From NCBI GenBank assembly GCA_964492425.1, contig CAZBKB010000002.1, positions 22,085-86,084 of the forward strand: a stretch of 64,000 bases of DNA. Direction: 5' to 3'. Within the stretch, counting starts at the first letter, position 1. The number at the start of each line of letters is the position of its first letter. Below, piece by piece: positions 50,677 to 59,239 of the stretch. Position numbers and translations under genes: made by a program. The DNA is from LBZV01 sp000993855 (GTDB lineage Bacteria; Patescibacteriota; Microgenomatia; Curtissbacterales; GWA2-41-24). The notes beneath the pieces are model-generated. The model was not told where the DNA came from. It did no database searches and saw only the letters and a program-made list of their open reading frames with translations.

Positions 50677-52218
50677 ATGGTTGCAGTAATAAACTTCGGT
50701 GGACAGTATGCGCATCTTATCGCAAGGCGAATCCGCCAACTAGAAATCAAAAGCGAGTTAGTAAACCCCGATATTTCCGTAGAGAACCTTACAAAATTAA
50801 ATCCCCAGGCCTTAATACTTTCCGGAAGTCCATTTTCTGTTTACGAAAATAATGCACCGCATATCGACGTAAAAATTTATGATCTGGGATTGCCAATCCT
50901 TGGAATTTGTTATGGCCAGCAGCTAATGGCTTATCAGCTTTCCGGAAAAGTAACTTCTCATAAGCAGAAGCAGTTTGGCAAAGAAAAATTAAGGGTTGGC
51001 AAATCACCACTGTTTGTAAATCTTAAAAACGAAGAGATAGTATGGTTTTCTCATGGAGACCAGGTTGAATCGGCTCCGCCAAATTTTGAAATTATTGCAT
51101 CCACTAGAGGTGCAAAAATTGCCGGTATGCAAAATCTCGACAAAAAACTTTTTGGAATCCAATTCCATCCGGAAGTTACTCATACACCATCCGGCATGCA
51201 AGTCCTTAAAAACTTTTTATTTAAAATCGCAAGCGTAAAAAAAGATTGGGATCTTAAAGAGGAAAAAGATCATATCATAAAAAACCTTCGCCAAAAAATT
51301 GGTAAACAAAAAGCCATTATGGCAATTTCCGGTGGTGTCGATTCGCTTGTCGCCGCAACACTCTTAAAAGAAGCTGTCGCAGAAAACTTATATTTAGTTT
51401 TCATAGACACAGGATTTATGAGAAAAAATGAGATCAAAGAAGTCGAATCAATCGTCAAAAATGGTTGCTTTGCAAATTTCAAAATTGCCACGTCCCAGAA
51501 GAAATTTATAAAAGCGCTTAAAGGAGTTACCAATCCCGAAGAAAAACGCAAAATTATAGCTAATCATTACTTTGCCGTTTTCGAGGAAGAAGCCAAAAAA
51601 ATAAATGGCACCCCATCTTCCGAAAGACGGGTTAAATATTTAGGCCAGGGTACGATTTATCCAGATCGTATCGAATCAGCCCAGCCTACAAAGCACGCCG
51701 ACAAAATTAAAAGCCACCACAATCTAACATTGCCAAAAGGGCTAAAGCTGGAAATCATTGAACCCTTGGCCGAATTTTATAAAGACGAGGTTCGAAAAAT
51801 CGGCAAGATTTTAAAAATTCCTGACGAATTCTTAATGCGTCATCCATTCCCTGGGCCCGGCCTTGCAATCAGAATTTTGGGTGAAGTAACAGAAGAAAGA
51901 TTATCTATTCTTCGCGAAGTCGACTATATTTTTATCCAGGAGCTTAAATCAAACGGCTTATATAATAAGGTAGGTCAAGCATTCGCCGCCCTCCTTCCTG
52001 TCAAATCCGTTGGAGTAATGGGTGATGCCAGGACTTATTCGTATATCATTAGTTTAAGATCTGTCGACACTCAAGATTTTATGACTGCCGACTGGTCAAA
52101 AATACCATTTGACGTTCTGGAAAAAATATCATCACGCATTGTTAATGAAGTGCGTGGTGTCAACCGCGTTGTCTACGACATCACCCAAAAACCTCCGGCG
52201 ACAATAGAATATGAGTAA
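50677..52218 (+). CDS. guaA: GMP synthase (glutamine-hydrolysing)
   Basis: The N-terminal amidotransferase has cysteine 78 (L-G-I-C-Y-G) with histidine 164 and glutamate 166; the ATP pyrophosphatase P-loop S-G-G-V-D-S is at 218-223, and the C-terminal dimerisation domain ends T-I-E-Y-E. It makes GMP from XMP; guaB is not in the window. TACAAT at 50666-50671, 5 bases before the ATG, with weak TTACTC upstream, hints at a separate leaderless start. Confidence 0.97.
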   Translation: MVAVINFGGQYAHLIARRIRQLEIKSELVNPDISVENLTKLNPQALILSGSPFSVYENNAPHIDVKIYDLGLPILGICYGQQLMAYQLSGKVTSHKQKQFGKEKLRVGKSPLFVNLKNEEIVWFSHGDQVESAPPNFEIIASTRGAKIAGMQNLDKKLFGIQFHPEVTHTPSGMQVLKNFLFKIASVKKDWDLKEEKDHIIKNLRQKIGKQKAIMAISGGVDSLVAATLLKEAVAENLYLVFIDTGFMRKNEIKEVESIVKNGCFANFKIATSQKKFIKALKGVTNPEEKRKIIANHYFAVFEEEAKKINGTPSSERRVKYLGQGTIYPDRIESAQPTKHADKIKSHHNLTLPKGLKLEIIEPLAEFYKDEVRKIGKILKIPDEFLMRHPFPGPGLAIRILGEVTEERLSILREVDYIFIQELKSNGLYNKVGQAFAALLPVKSVGVMGDARTYSYIISLRSVDTQDFMTADWSKIPFDVLEKISSRIVNEVRGVNRVVYDITQKPPATIEYE

Positions 52219-52798
52219 GCCAAGCATTTCGGCAAAACGATTTAAGCACAACTTGAAACTGAAAGACTTTGTCATTGTCACATCAAACAAAGACAAACTT
52301 GCCGAAATCAATGAAATTCTCGGAACAGATCATGGGGTATCAGAAGTCGACATTCCCGAAGTTCAATCACTGGACATAGACCAAGTCATAACCGCAAAAG
52401 CTAAATCAGCTTTTAAAATAATTAAAAAACCTGTTCTTGTTGAGGACATAAGCTTGGAAATAAAAGCTCTAAACGGCCTGCCCGGTCCGTTTGTTAAATT
52501 TTTCTTAGCAACGCTTGGCACAGAAGGCACTGTAAGGTTGATCGGCAAAAAATCAACTGAAACTAAAGTCACCGCAGCTGTTGCGCTTTATAATGGGCTG
52601 AATCTAAAAATTTTCAAGGGCGTCGTTTGGGGCACTTTATCTAAAAAAAATAAGGGGGCAGGCGGGTTTGGTTTTGACAAAGTTTTTATTCCTAAAGGAT
52701 ATAGTAAAACTTACGCCGAAATACCATCTCAGCTCAAGAATCGGATTTCCCATCGTGCAAAAGCACTATCCAAGTTAAGAAAATTTTTAGAAGAATAA
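52211..52798 (+). CDS. rdgB: XTP/dITP diphosphatase (Ham1/RdgB family)
   Basis: This 195-residue protein has V-T-S-N-K-D-K-L-A-E-I near the start, V-E-D-I-S-L at the metal site and G-G-F-G-F-D-K-V-F in the substrate-binding loop. It removes deaminated purine nucleotides such as ITP and XTP. It overlaps guaA by 8 bases. The N-terminal 15 residues are extra; a later start is possible. Confidence 0.88.
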   Translation: MSKPSISAKRFKHNLKLKDFVIVTSNKDKLAEINEILGTDHGVSEVDIPEVQSLDIDQVITAKAKSAFKIIKKPVLVEDISLEIKALNGLPGPFVKFFLATLGTEGTVRLIGKKSTETKVTAAVALYNGLNLKIFKGVVWGTLSKKNKGAGGFGFDKVFIPKGYSKTYAEIPSQLKNRISHRAKALSKLRKFLEE

Positions 52799-52799
52799 T

Positions 52800-53390
52800 T
52801 TATTTTTTGAAAACTACTAGACGATACCCTAAAAAGTTCCAAGTTAAAGATAAAAATGTAGCAGCAACGTTCGCCACATTCAACCAAACTTGAGCCGTAA
52901 AATTACCTGGCGCACTTACAAGTGTTGTCAAAATATAAACAGTGCCAACATTTATTGAGATTCCAATAGTAGAAATTACAACAAACGTTATTAGACTTGC
53001 TTTCTTTTTTCCTTCAAAAACCCAGTTTTTATTCCACAAATAACTGTTGACCAATGCCACTATAAATGAAAGAGTCTTTATGGGTATTAGCTGGATTCCT
53101 TCGGTTATTCCCATGTAACTGGATAAATAATTGAGAATTCCAAAGTCTATCGCAGTGTTTAAAACTCCAACCAAACCAAATTTAGCAAGTTGCCACAAAA
53201 TGGCAACCTTCCTACCGATGTAATACATTACAATCATTCCAATTAACGCAATCGTAGGATAGGCAATATATATATAATAGGTAGGGTATGCAGAAAGAAG
53301 ATTAATGCCTTTCTCCTGCAATGTGGGTGGCAAAAAGAAGGCAGTTAGAGCTGCTGCAGCCAAGGACAGTAATAAATTCCTGCTACTCAA
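52800..53390 (-). CDS. GtrA-like membrane protein
   Basis: This 196-residue protein starts at TTG. Two N-terminal hydrophobic segments precede the GtrA-like domain, recognised by Q-L-A-K-F-G-L-V-G-V-L-N-T-A-I-D-F and N-K-N-W-V-F. GtrA proteins are thought to move lipid-linked sugars across the membrane. Its location beside other envelope genes fits. It is divergent from the secreted nuclease gene. Confidence 0.8.
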   Translation of the reverse strand: MSSRNLLLSLAAAALTAFFLPPTLQEKGINLLSAYPTYYIYIAYPTIALIGMIVMYYIGRKVAILWQLAKFGLVGVLNTAIDFGILNYLSSYMGITEGIQLIPIKTLSFIVALVNSYLWNKNWVFEGKKKASLITFVVISTIGISINVGTVYILTTLVSAPGNFTAQVWLNVANVAATFLSLTWNFLGYRLVVFKK

Positions 53391-53420
53391 ATTGGTGTCT
53401 GACTTGATAATAGCAAATTT

Positions 53421-54203
53421 ATGTGGAAAAAGCCTCTATTATTTTTAATTGCACAAATAGTTGTAATAATCTTAGGTGTAACTCTTTCTTATTTTGTTTC
53501 TGGTAAAAACAGTTTAAAAAGTATCCAGACTATAAATGCACCAAATTCTGAAAATATCAAAGGAGAAACATATGTTGCTACAGACGAAAGCGACTTTTTA
53601 TCACAAAACCAAACTTACGAAGTTTTAGTTACAAGAGTAATAGACGGGGATACTATAGAAATTGAAGGTAGCCAAAGAATCCGTTACATTGGCATAGACA
53701 GCCCGGAAACTGTTAACCCAAACATTAAAACACAGTGTTTTGGGACTGCGGCAGCAGGTAAAAACAAAGAGTTAGTAGAAGGAAAAAGAGTAAGTTTAGA
53801 AAAAGATGTGTCCGAAACAGATAAATACGGCCGTTTACTTAGGTATGTTTACTTAGGGGATCAACTCGTTAACGAACTTTTAGTGCGTGAAGGCTATGCT
53901 CATGCCTTAAGTTATCCTCCAGACACCAAATATCAAAATCAATTGAATCAAGCACAAGAAGAAGCCCAACAAGGCAGCCGTGGAATGTGGGGAAGTTGCA
54001 GCAAACAGGGGATAGACACATCTGAAATAACCCAAGAGGGTTGCAATATAAAAGGGAATATCTCGTCAAGTGGTGATAAAATTTACCATCTTCTTGGTCA
54101 AAAATATTGGTCTAAAACAGTAATAGATGAAACAAGAGGAGAAAAATACTTCTGCACAGAGGAAGAAGCACAAAAAGCTGGTTTTAGAAAATCAAAAGTT
54201 TAG
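53421..54203 (+). CDS. Membrane-anchored thermonuclease (SNase domain)
   Basis: A membrane segment (6-26) precedes a staphylococcal nuclease-like domain: V-I-D-G-D-T (73-78), R-I-R-Y-I-G-I-D-S-P-E (86-96, aspartate 93) and K-Y-G-R-L-L-R (135-141). The C-terminus carries a small cysteine-containing module (G-C-N-I-K-G-N ... G-E-K-Y-F-C-T-E-E-E-A) often attached to secreted nucleases. It probably degrades extracellular DNA or RNA, a plausible nucleotide source for a CPR cell. It converges on the metallopeptidase gene, overlapping by 12 bases. Confidence 0.88.
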   Translation: MWKKPLLFLIAQIVVIILGVTLSYFVSGKNSLKSIQTINAPNSENIKGETYVATDESDFLSQNQTYEVLVTRVIDGDTIEIEGSQRIRYIGIDSPETVNPNIKTQCFGTAAAGKNKELVEGKRVSLEKDVSETDKYGRLLRYVYLGDQLVNELLVREGYAHALSYPPDTKYQNQLNQAQEEAQQGSRGMWGSCSKQGIDTSEITQEGCNIKGNISSSGDKIYHLLGQKYWSKTVIDETRGEKYFCTEEEAQKAGFRKSKV

Positions 54204-55076
54204 CCTTGTTTTTACAACTTCAACCAGTGACCTTTCCCTACAAACTTCAACAGCTGCAGCAAGGTCTTGCGCAGAAAGTGTTGTTACTGTTGTCGAAAAC
54301 GGGTACATTATCGATTTCGGGTTATTGTTATGATCAACTCCTCTTGCATGGCCGAATTCATGGGTAATTGTATGAACAAGTTCGTCTTGATCGATATTAA
54401 AATAAATTTCTATTTTGTTTTCCTCACCAATGAATAAGCCTTCCTCGGGTTTTACACTTAGATCTTGGTTAAAATCAGCGATCGTCTCATTAAGCTGTCC
54501 AACCTGCAAGTTATAGTCCTCTGTTGCAATGTTCAAACTTCTTGCTTCCCTGTTTAAATTAGAGGCTTCAGTCTCCAATGCATTCTGTTCGGCAATCAAC
54601 TTTTCAAATTCTTCCGGTGGTGCTCCCCCTCGACTGTTCCAGGAATTAACAACTACATTATGCTCCGCAAGCCTTTTTTTAAAATCGGCAACCCTTGTTT
54701 GGTGACTGCGGATCATGGAATCTAACTTACTTTTTTCTGTATCAACGCTTCTATCAAGTTCACTAATTTTTTCGCTCGCTTGCTGTCTGGAGTCAAATAC
54801 CATATTCACCGAGATAGTACCCGATTCGCTATAAGCAAACAAATCACGACCCATTCCCTTGTTCCAAATATCTGCAGCTTCCTGTGCAAAACCAATAACC
54901 TCTTCACGATTTAACCCAAATCGCTTATCTACATTGTCGACTCTAAAGCTTATCGGCCTTTTGCACGGATCAAGAGCGGTGTACAAGGAGGCATAAGATT
55001 CTCTTTTGTCATAGATAAAGAACGAACTGGTTCCGACAATAACTAAAAGTAAAATTATATAAAGCGTTTTTGCCAC
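54192..55076 (-). CDS. Secreted matrixin-like zinc metallopeptidase
   Basis: After an N-terminal membrane segment (5-22), this 294-residue protein has the zinc-binding H-E-F-G-H-A-R-G-V-D-H (239-249) and a Met-turn S-I-M-Y-P (255-259), the metzincin pattern. A coiled coil of about 100 residues (100-205) is inserted before the zinc site, unusual for matrixins. It probably acts on proteins or peptides outside the cell. Confidence 0.82.
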   Translation of the reverse strand: MAKTLYIILLLVIVGTSSFFIYDKRESYASLYTALDPCKRPISFRVDNVDKRFGLNREEVIGFAQEAADIWNKGMGRDLFAYSESGTISVNMVFDSRQQASEKISELDRSVDTEKSKLDSMIRSHQTRVADFKKRLAEHNVVVNSWNSRGGAPPEEFEKLIAEQNALETEASNLNREARSLNIATEDYNLQVGQLNETIADFNQDLSVKPEEGLFIGEENKIEIYFNIDQDELVHTITHEFGHARGVDHNNNPKSIMYPFSTTVTTLSAQDLAAAVEVCRERSLVEVVKTRLNF

Positions 55077-55188
55077 AAAACAATTCTAGCAAAAAATCCA
55101 CGCAAAAAGGCAGCGCATCACCATACAAAAAAATACTAAAAGTCTTTAAGACAAGAGCCTATTTTTTTGCATGCAATTTATAAAAATC

Positions 55189-55839
55189 TCAACTTGATGG
55201 AGTTTGTCCGTAAATAATAACTCTTGTACCAACCTCTGCCCAATTGAATAATAGTTCAGCATCTCCAAGCTGCAAATTAACACAACCATGACTCTTTGGA
55301 TGACCAAAATTATTGTGCCAATATGCACCATGAATTCCATAGCCTTTCCATTTTGGTGTGTTTTCGTTATAAAAATACATAATGTGTGGAACATTTGGAA
55401 GATCGTAATAAGTGCCTAGCGCCCTTGAGCCTCCAACCATTCTTTGATATCTTAATTTAATCCATGTTCTAAATTCTCCTGTCGGTGTAGCCCACCATGG
55501 TTTACCGGTTGAAACAGTAAACTCATATGCTAAATTATCACCATCATATGCATAAAGTTTTTGCCCAGAAAGATTGATTTCTATTCTTTTGTTTTCATTT
55601 GAAGTTTCTCCTAGTACTATATCCTGAGCAAATGATTTTTGGTATTCTGGAACAAGAATCTGTTGTCTCTCGTAAAGTGCATACTTGCTATCGTATTGAT
55701 AATTCCCGTCCATGTCCGTCTTTGCTATATTGTGTTGCCCGGTCCTTAAAAAGAATCCCTGCCGTGTGAGTGTAAATAAAGCAAGCCCTACTACAACAAA
55801 AGAAATTAAAATAATAAATAGATAAAATCTATGAGCCAT
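55189..55839 (-). CDS. L,D-transpeptidase (YkuD domain)
   Basis: This 216-residue protein has an N-terminal membrane segment (6-25) and a YkuD domain with histidine 170 (I-H-G) and S-H-G-C-V-N (183-188, nucleophile cysteine 186). Such enzymes form 3-3 cross-links in peptidoglycan or attach proteins to it. It implies a peptidoglycan wall. Confidence 0.92.
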   Translation of the reverse strand: MAHRFYLFIILISFVVVGLALFTLTRQGFFLRTGQHNIAKTDMDGNYQYDSKYALYERQQILVPEYQKSFAQDIVLGETSNENKRIEINLSGQKLYAYDGDNLAYEFTVSTGKPWWATPTGEFRTWIKLRYQRMVGGSRALGTYYDLPNVPHIMYFYNENTPKWKGYGIHGAYWHNNFGHPKSHGCVNLQLGDAELLFNWAEVGTRVIIYGQTPSS

Positions 55840-55868
55840 TCGAACCTTAAAAAATAAGCCTCTAAAAC

Positions 55869-55898
55869 ATTATAATTTCAGATTAAAATCAAAAGCAA
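55869..55898 (-). promoter_or_regulatory. Promoter of the L,D-transpeptidase gene
   Basis: On the minus strand TTGCTT (55893-55898) and TATAAT (55869-55874) are 18 bases apart, giving a leader of about 20 bases. Confidence 0.6.
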
Positions 55899-55967
55899 TT
55901 TAAAAGAAATCAACAAAGCTCTTTTTTTGTAAAAAATAAATGTGCGCAATGTTCAAAACTGATCAGT

Positions 55968-56603
55968 TTACTTTTGAAGTATAAACACAACTTCCATCCG
56001 AAAGTGTGTAAAAACTTTTTTTTGAATCTTCAAGCCGCTTTTGATTATAAGTTTTTCCAGTTCATCATGATGAAAAGGATGTAAATGTGCCCCACTCCAC
56101 ACTCTGCCCTTTGTCTTTTCCCAAATATTCCAAACAATTCTAAAGAGAAAATTACCGCTATCCATAGCCAAGATTAAAATGCCATTCCTCCTAAGAACCC
56201 TTTTTATTTCCATAAGTAGCATTTCTGGTTTATTTGCATGCTCAATGGTCTCGTAACAAATTACTAAATCAAAGAAATTATTTTTAAAGGGTAAACTTTC
56301 TGCACTGGCAACTTTAAAGCTTATATTCCTATACTTTTTTTTAGCAAAGGCAATGGCTCTATCGTAGGCATCTATACCATAAAATTTCTTGTCAGGAAAA
56401 TCTTTAGCAAGCATAGAAATCATATAACCTGAAGCACAACCGACATCCAAACAATTGGAAAAATCTAATTGTTCAATCATTTTTTTTGCATTTTGAATCT
56501 TTTCACCATGCCAAGTTCTTTGTAAAAAGTTATTTTTTACACCTATTTGGTAATAGTTGACAGGAACCCGACTCCAGATTTTATACATACTATTTTTCGT
56601 CAT
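55968..56603 (-). CDS. Class I SAM-dependent methyltransferase
   Basis: This 211-residue protein has the Rossmann motif I (L-D-V-G-C-A-S-G-Y, about 56-64), an acidic end of strand 2 (Y-G-I-D-A) and V-I-C-Y-E-T-I-E-H at motif IV-like position, as in the methyltransferase 11 group. The substrate is not evident; location among envelope genes suggests a cell surface lipid or sugar. Confidence 0.85.
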   Translation of the reverse strand: MTKNSMYKIWSRVPVNYYQIGVKNNFLQRTWHGEKIQNAKKMIEQLDFSNCLDVGCASGYMISMLAKDFPDKKFYGIDAYDRAIAFAKKKYRNISFKVASAESLPFKNNFFDLVICYETIEHANKPEMLLMEIKRVLRRNGILILAMDSGNFLFRIVWNIWEKTKGRVWSGAHLHPFHHDELEKLIIKSGLKIQKKVFTHFRMEVVFILQK

Positions 56604-56615
56604 AATAATTCTGTC

Positions 56616-56644
56616 AGTATATTTATTAAAGCTTTAGGGTTCAA
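56616..56644 (-). promoter_or_regulatory. Promoter of the methyltransferase gene
   Basis: On the minus strand TTGAAC (56639-56644) and TATACT (56616-56621) are 17 bases apart, 12 bases before the ATG. Confidence 0.6.
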
Positions 56645-56716
56645 TAAAGGAAAATTAAAGTAAAAACCACATTACCAGTGTAACATTATAACTTTTTAAA
56701 TAGCTGCCTGTCTGGA

Positions 56717-56986
56717 ATGCCAAATTTTAGAATTGTAAGAAAAATCGATCTGTTATTGCTTCTTATAATAGCTATTGCCATATTTTTCCGATTTTTCAAC
56801 TTTACTGGATACCAATATTGGAATACGGATGATGAGCTGATGTCAGCTCTTATCAGGCATATCGTTTGGGATAAATCACCCATACTTCTTGTTCCAGATA
56901 TTTTTTTAGAAATTGGATTTGGTCCTTACTTTGTATGGTTAATATCTCCATTTTACTTTTTACTAAACTTCTCCGCCCGCATCTAA
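56717..56986 (+). pseudogene. Truncated N-terminus of a GT-C membrane glycosyltransferase
   Basis: The 89-residue ORF looks like the beginning of an ArnT/PMT-type enzyme: a first membrane helix (L-L-L-L-L-I-I-A-I-A-I-F-F), then T-D-D-E at the position of the catalytic acid pair and a second hydrophobic stretch. It breaks off at a stop just where a third helix would follow, while full-length relatives have over 400 residues. A short open frame continuing to a TAG at about 57083 looks like the 3' end of another gene. Confidence 0.6.
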
Positions 56987-57101
56987 TATCGTACTTTCAA
57001 GAAGGAAAAACCATCAATCAAACATTTTTAGACAAGGCTGGAGAAGCATATCAATCACTAAGAACAGGAAAAGCTCCTAATTAGATTATTGGATTTCTGA
57101 C

Positions 57102-57130
57102 TTTACTCACGTCTCCTTGTTAATTATAGT
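57102..57130 (+). promoter_or_regulatory. Promoter retained by the comM remnant
   Basis: TTTACT (57102-57107) and TATAGT (57125-57130) are 17 bases apart. The -10 box ends 6 bases before the ATG at 57137, the same spacing as at the intact comM. Confidence 0.6.
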
Positions 57131-57136
57131 AGTCCT

Positions 57137-57240
57137 ATGTTAGCCAAAGTAACCTCCGCCGCAGTCGTCGGTCTGGACGCAATCCCGATTACTGTCGAAG
57201 TTGATATTGCCGCCCAAGGTCTCCCATCCTTTACAAAGGT
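57137..57240 (+). pseudogene. 5' remnant of a second, diverged comM/yifB
   Basis: The first 33-34 codons read M-L-A-K-V-T-S-A-A-V-V-G-L-D-A and onward to G-L-P-S-F-T-K-V-G, nearly identical in protein to the start of the intact comM at 61260, but with many synonymous differences. After about 57240 the similarity stops and the frame runs into unrelated sequence, ending at 57385 inside the GH130 gene. It is not a recent duplication. Confidence 0.85.
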
Positions 57241-57304
57241 AGGGACAGCTTACCAGCAATTCCGTTTGAGTTTATGGTATTTCTACCTTAGAGTACGTTG
57301 TATT

Positions 57305-59239
57305 TTATTTTTTAAGTTCATTCAACAATTTTTCAACCTCAATAGAAGCAACCGAAATAAACTGATCAGCTCCACCATAATATAAGAAAATTTTATCGAA
57401 TAGAACTACTGCCCCGCAGGAAAAAACTGTCCCTTTCCGAAGACCAATATTCTCATAATTCTCCACAGGCTCAAGGATTGGATATTCAAGTCTTGAAATA
57501 ATTCTTGTTGGATCGTCTAACGAAAGTAATGCCGCACCAAGCCTATATTTGTTGTCAAAATTAGAAAGGCCGTGATAAATCAATATCCACCCACTTTTGG
57601 TTTCAATTGGAACCGGACCAATGCCTATTTTTAAGCTATCCCACTTATCAGGTCTGGGCTTCAAAACAATCTTCCCCATCAAAAAACCGTCACTGCCCGA
57701 AAAATTCAGATCATCTACTAAATCAAACCAAATTGACATATTAAGCCTATGAAAAAAAGCGTACCTGCCATTGATTTTTTTCGGTAAAATGCACGCATTT
57801 TTATCCATGTCCCCAGGTGGAGAAATCAGAACGGGTTTTTCCCAATCCCAGGTTTTTTTTAAAAAATCATCGACTTTTATCGATGTAAAAGCAACCCTTG
57901 GCGGATTAATCCCATCAAATGCCGTATAACACATATAGAATTTATCGCCAATTTTTGTAATTCTCGGATCCTCACACCCTGAAAACCCTCCTTGCTGTTT
58001 TTTTTCAAAACTTTCTCGCGGAACATATACCGGCTCGGGATACCTCTCGTCTAAATGAACCCCATCGGAACTAGCAGCATAACCCAAGACAGATGTGTCA
58101 TCCCTCCCTTGGGCCCTGTATAAAATATGCACCTTGCCCCTCTCATAAATTGCACCAGCGTTAAGTGTGAACTTGGATTCCCAATCGTGCTCATGAATAG
58201 GGGAAATTATTGGGTTATCCGAAAAGCGCCTAAAGGTAATTTTATTCCCAGGAGACTGAGGAACAATGTATTCAAAATGCCGCAAATCAGCAAGGATTTT
58301 TGCAAGTTTCACGGTTGCCAGACAGCAAACGGTATCAGCTGCTCCGTAGTAAATGCCAAGGTCATCATTATGCACAAGGGCTCCAGTTGGAAAAACGATG
58401 TTTGACACTTCGCCGTATATTTCATAATCCTCCTGGGCAGTCATGACTGGCTCAGTCGATAACCCGACTTTCTTTAAAGGGTCGTTAAGGTCTAGCAGCA
58501 CAGTTTCAACTGCAAATGACTTTTGTCCGGAGAAATAATTTTTAATATACGAGTAAATTAAAAGCCAGCCGTCGTTTGTTTTAACCGGCGGCGCACCTAC
58601 CTCAAGATGGTCGTCGGCAGATCTCAAAAGTGGAATCACAAACATATCAAGATCTTCATACCACCCCTCCCAAAACTCCTGATTCCACAACTGTTTCAAC
58701 TCTTCGAAAAACGCAACAGCAATTTTTGCAGGAGGCTTGTCCGTATTAACTGTCAATATAACCGCGTATTTTCCATTTATCTTTTCACTGAAACAAGCCA
58801 TAGCCTTAGCATTAAAAGGAGTAACCAAATGCCTTTCGCTGACACTTTTCAAATCATTGCTAATTGCAACAGCAACTTTGATGGAATCGGCATCCGGGGG
58901 AAATTTAGATAGAGCAGAATAGAAAATTAAAAATTTGTTGCCGATTTTAGTTACCCGCGGGTCTTCGCAGCCGTATTTTTCCCATTCTTCTTTTGGCGTT
59001 ATAAATTGTCTCCTATTGATAAAATGTATTCGGTCTTTGCTATGAGCAATTCCAATTGTTGATAAATTTAAGTCGTTGCCGTCAACTTTTGTTTTCTCAC
59101 CTACTGCCCTATATAAAAGAAAAGTTTCATCGCCTTGTTGGACTGGACAACCGTTAAAAGTAGCAACAGCCTCCCATTTGTTTTTTTTATTCGGCGAAAG
59201 AATTGGATTCGCGCTAAAACGCCTTACATTTATCATCAA
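57305..59239 (-). CDS. Double-domain GH130 family glycoside phosphorylase/hydrolase
   Basis: Two consecutive GH130 beta-propeller domains make up this 644-residue protein. Each has the G-C-E-D-P-R motif with the catalytic aspartate: residues 90-95 and 421-426. The repeat starts R-R-F-S-A-N-P-I-L-S-P and R-R-F-S-D-N-P-I-I-S-P are at 6-16 and 337-347. GH130 enzymes commonly phosphorolyse beta-mannosides. There is no signal peptide, so it should act inside the cell. It overlaps the next gene upstream by ATGA. Confidence 0.88.
   Translation of the reverse strand: MMINVRRFSANPILSPNKKNKWEAVATFNGCPVQQGDETFLLYRAVGEKTKVDGNDLNLSTIGIAHSKDRIHFINRRQFITPKEEWEKYGCEDPRVTKIGNKFLIFYSALSKFPPDADSIKVAVAISNDLKSVSERHLVTPFNAKAMACFSEKINGKYAVILTVNTDKPPAKIAVAFFEELKQLWNQEFWEGWYEDLDMFVIPLLRSADDHLEVGAPPVKTNDGWLLIYSYIKNYFSGQKSFAVETVLLDLNDPLKKVGLSTEPVMTAQEDYEIYGEVSNIVFPTGALVHNDDLGIYYGAADTVCCLATVKLAKILADLRHFEYIVPQSPGNKITFRRFSDNPIISPIHEHDWESKFTLNAGAIYERGKVHILYRAQGRDDTSVLGYAASSDGVHLDERYPEPVYVPRESFEKKQQGGFSGCEDPRITKIGDKFYMCYTAFDGINPPRVAFTSIKVDDFLKKTWDWEKPVLISPPGDMDKNACILPKKINGRYAFFHRLNMSIWFDLVDDLNFSGSDGFLMGKIVLKPRPDKWDSLKIGIGPVPIETKSGWILIYHGLSNFDNKYRLGAALLSLDDPTRIISRLEYPILEPVENYENIGLRKGTVFSCGAVVLFDKIFLYYGGADQFISVASIEVEKLLNELKK

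Noticed and set aside
57137..57385. Functional 82-residue protein from the comM remnant frame
   Set aside because: Only the first 34 codons resemble comM; the rest is antisense to the GH130 gene and the junction spacer.
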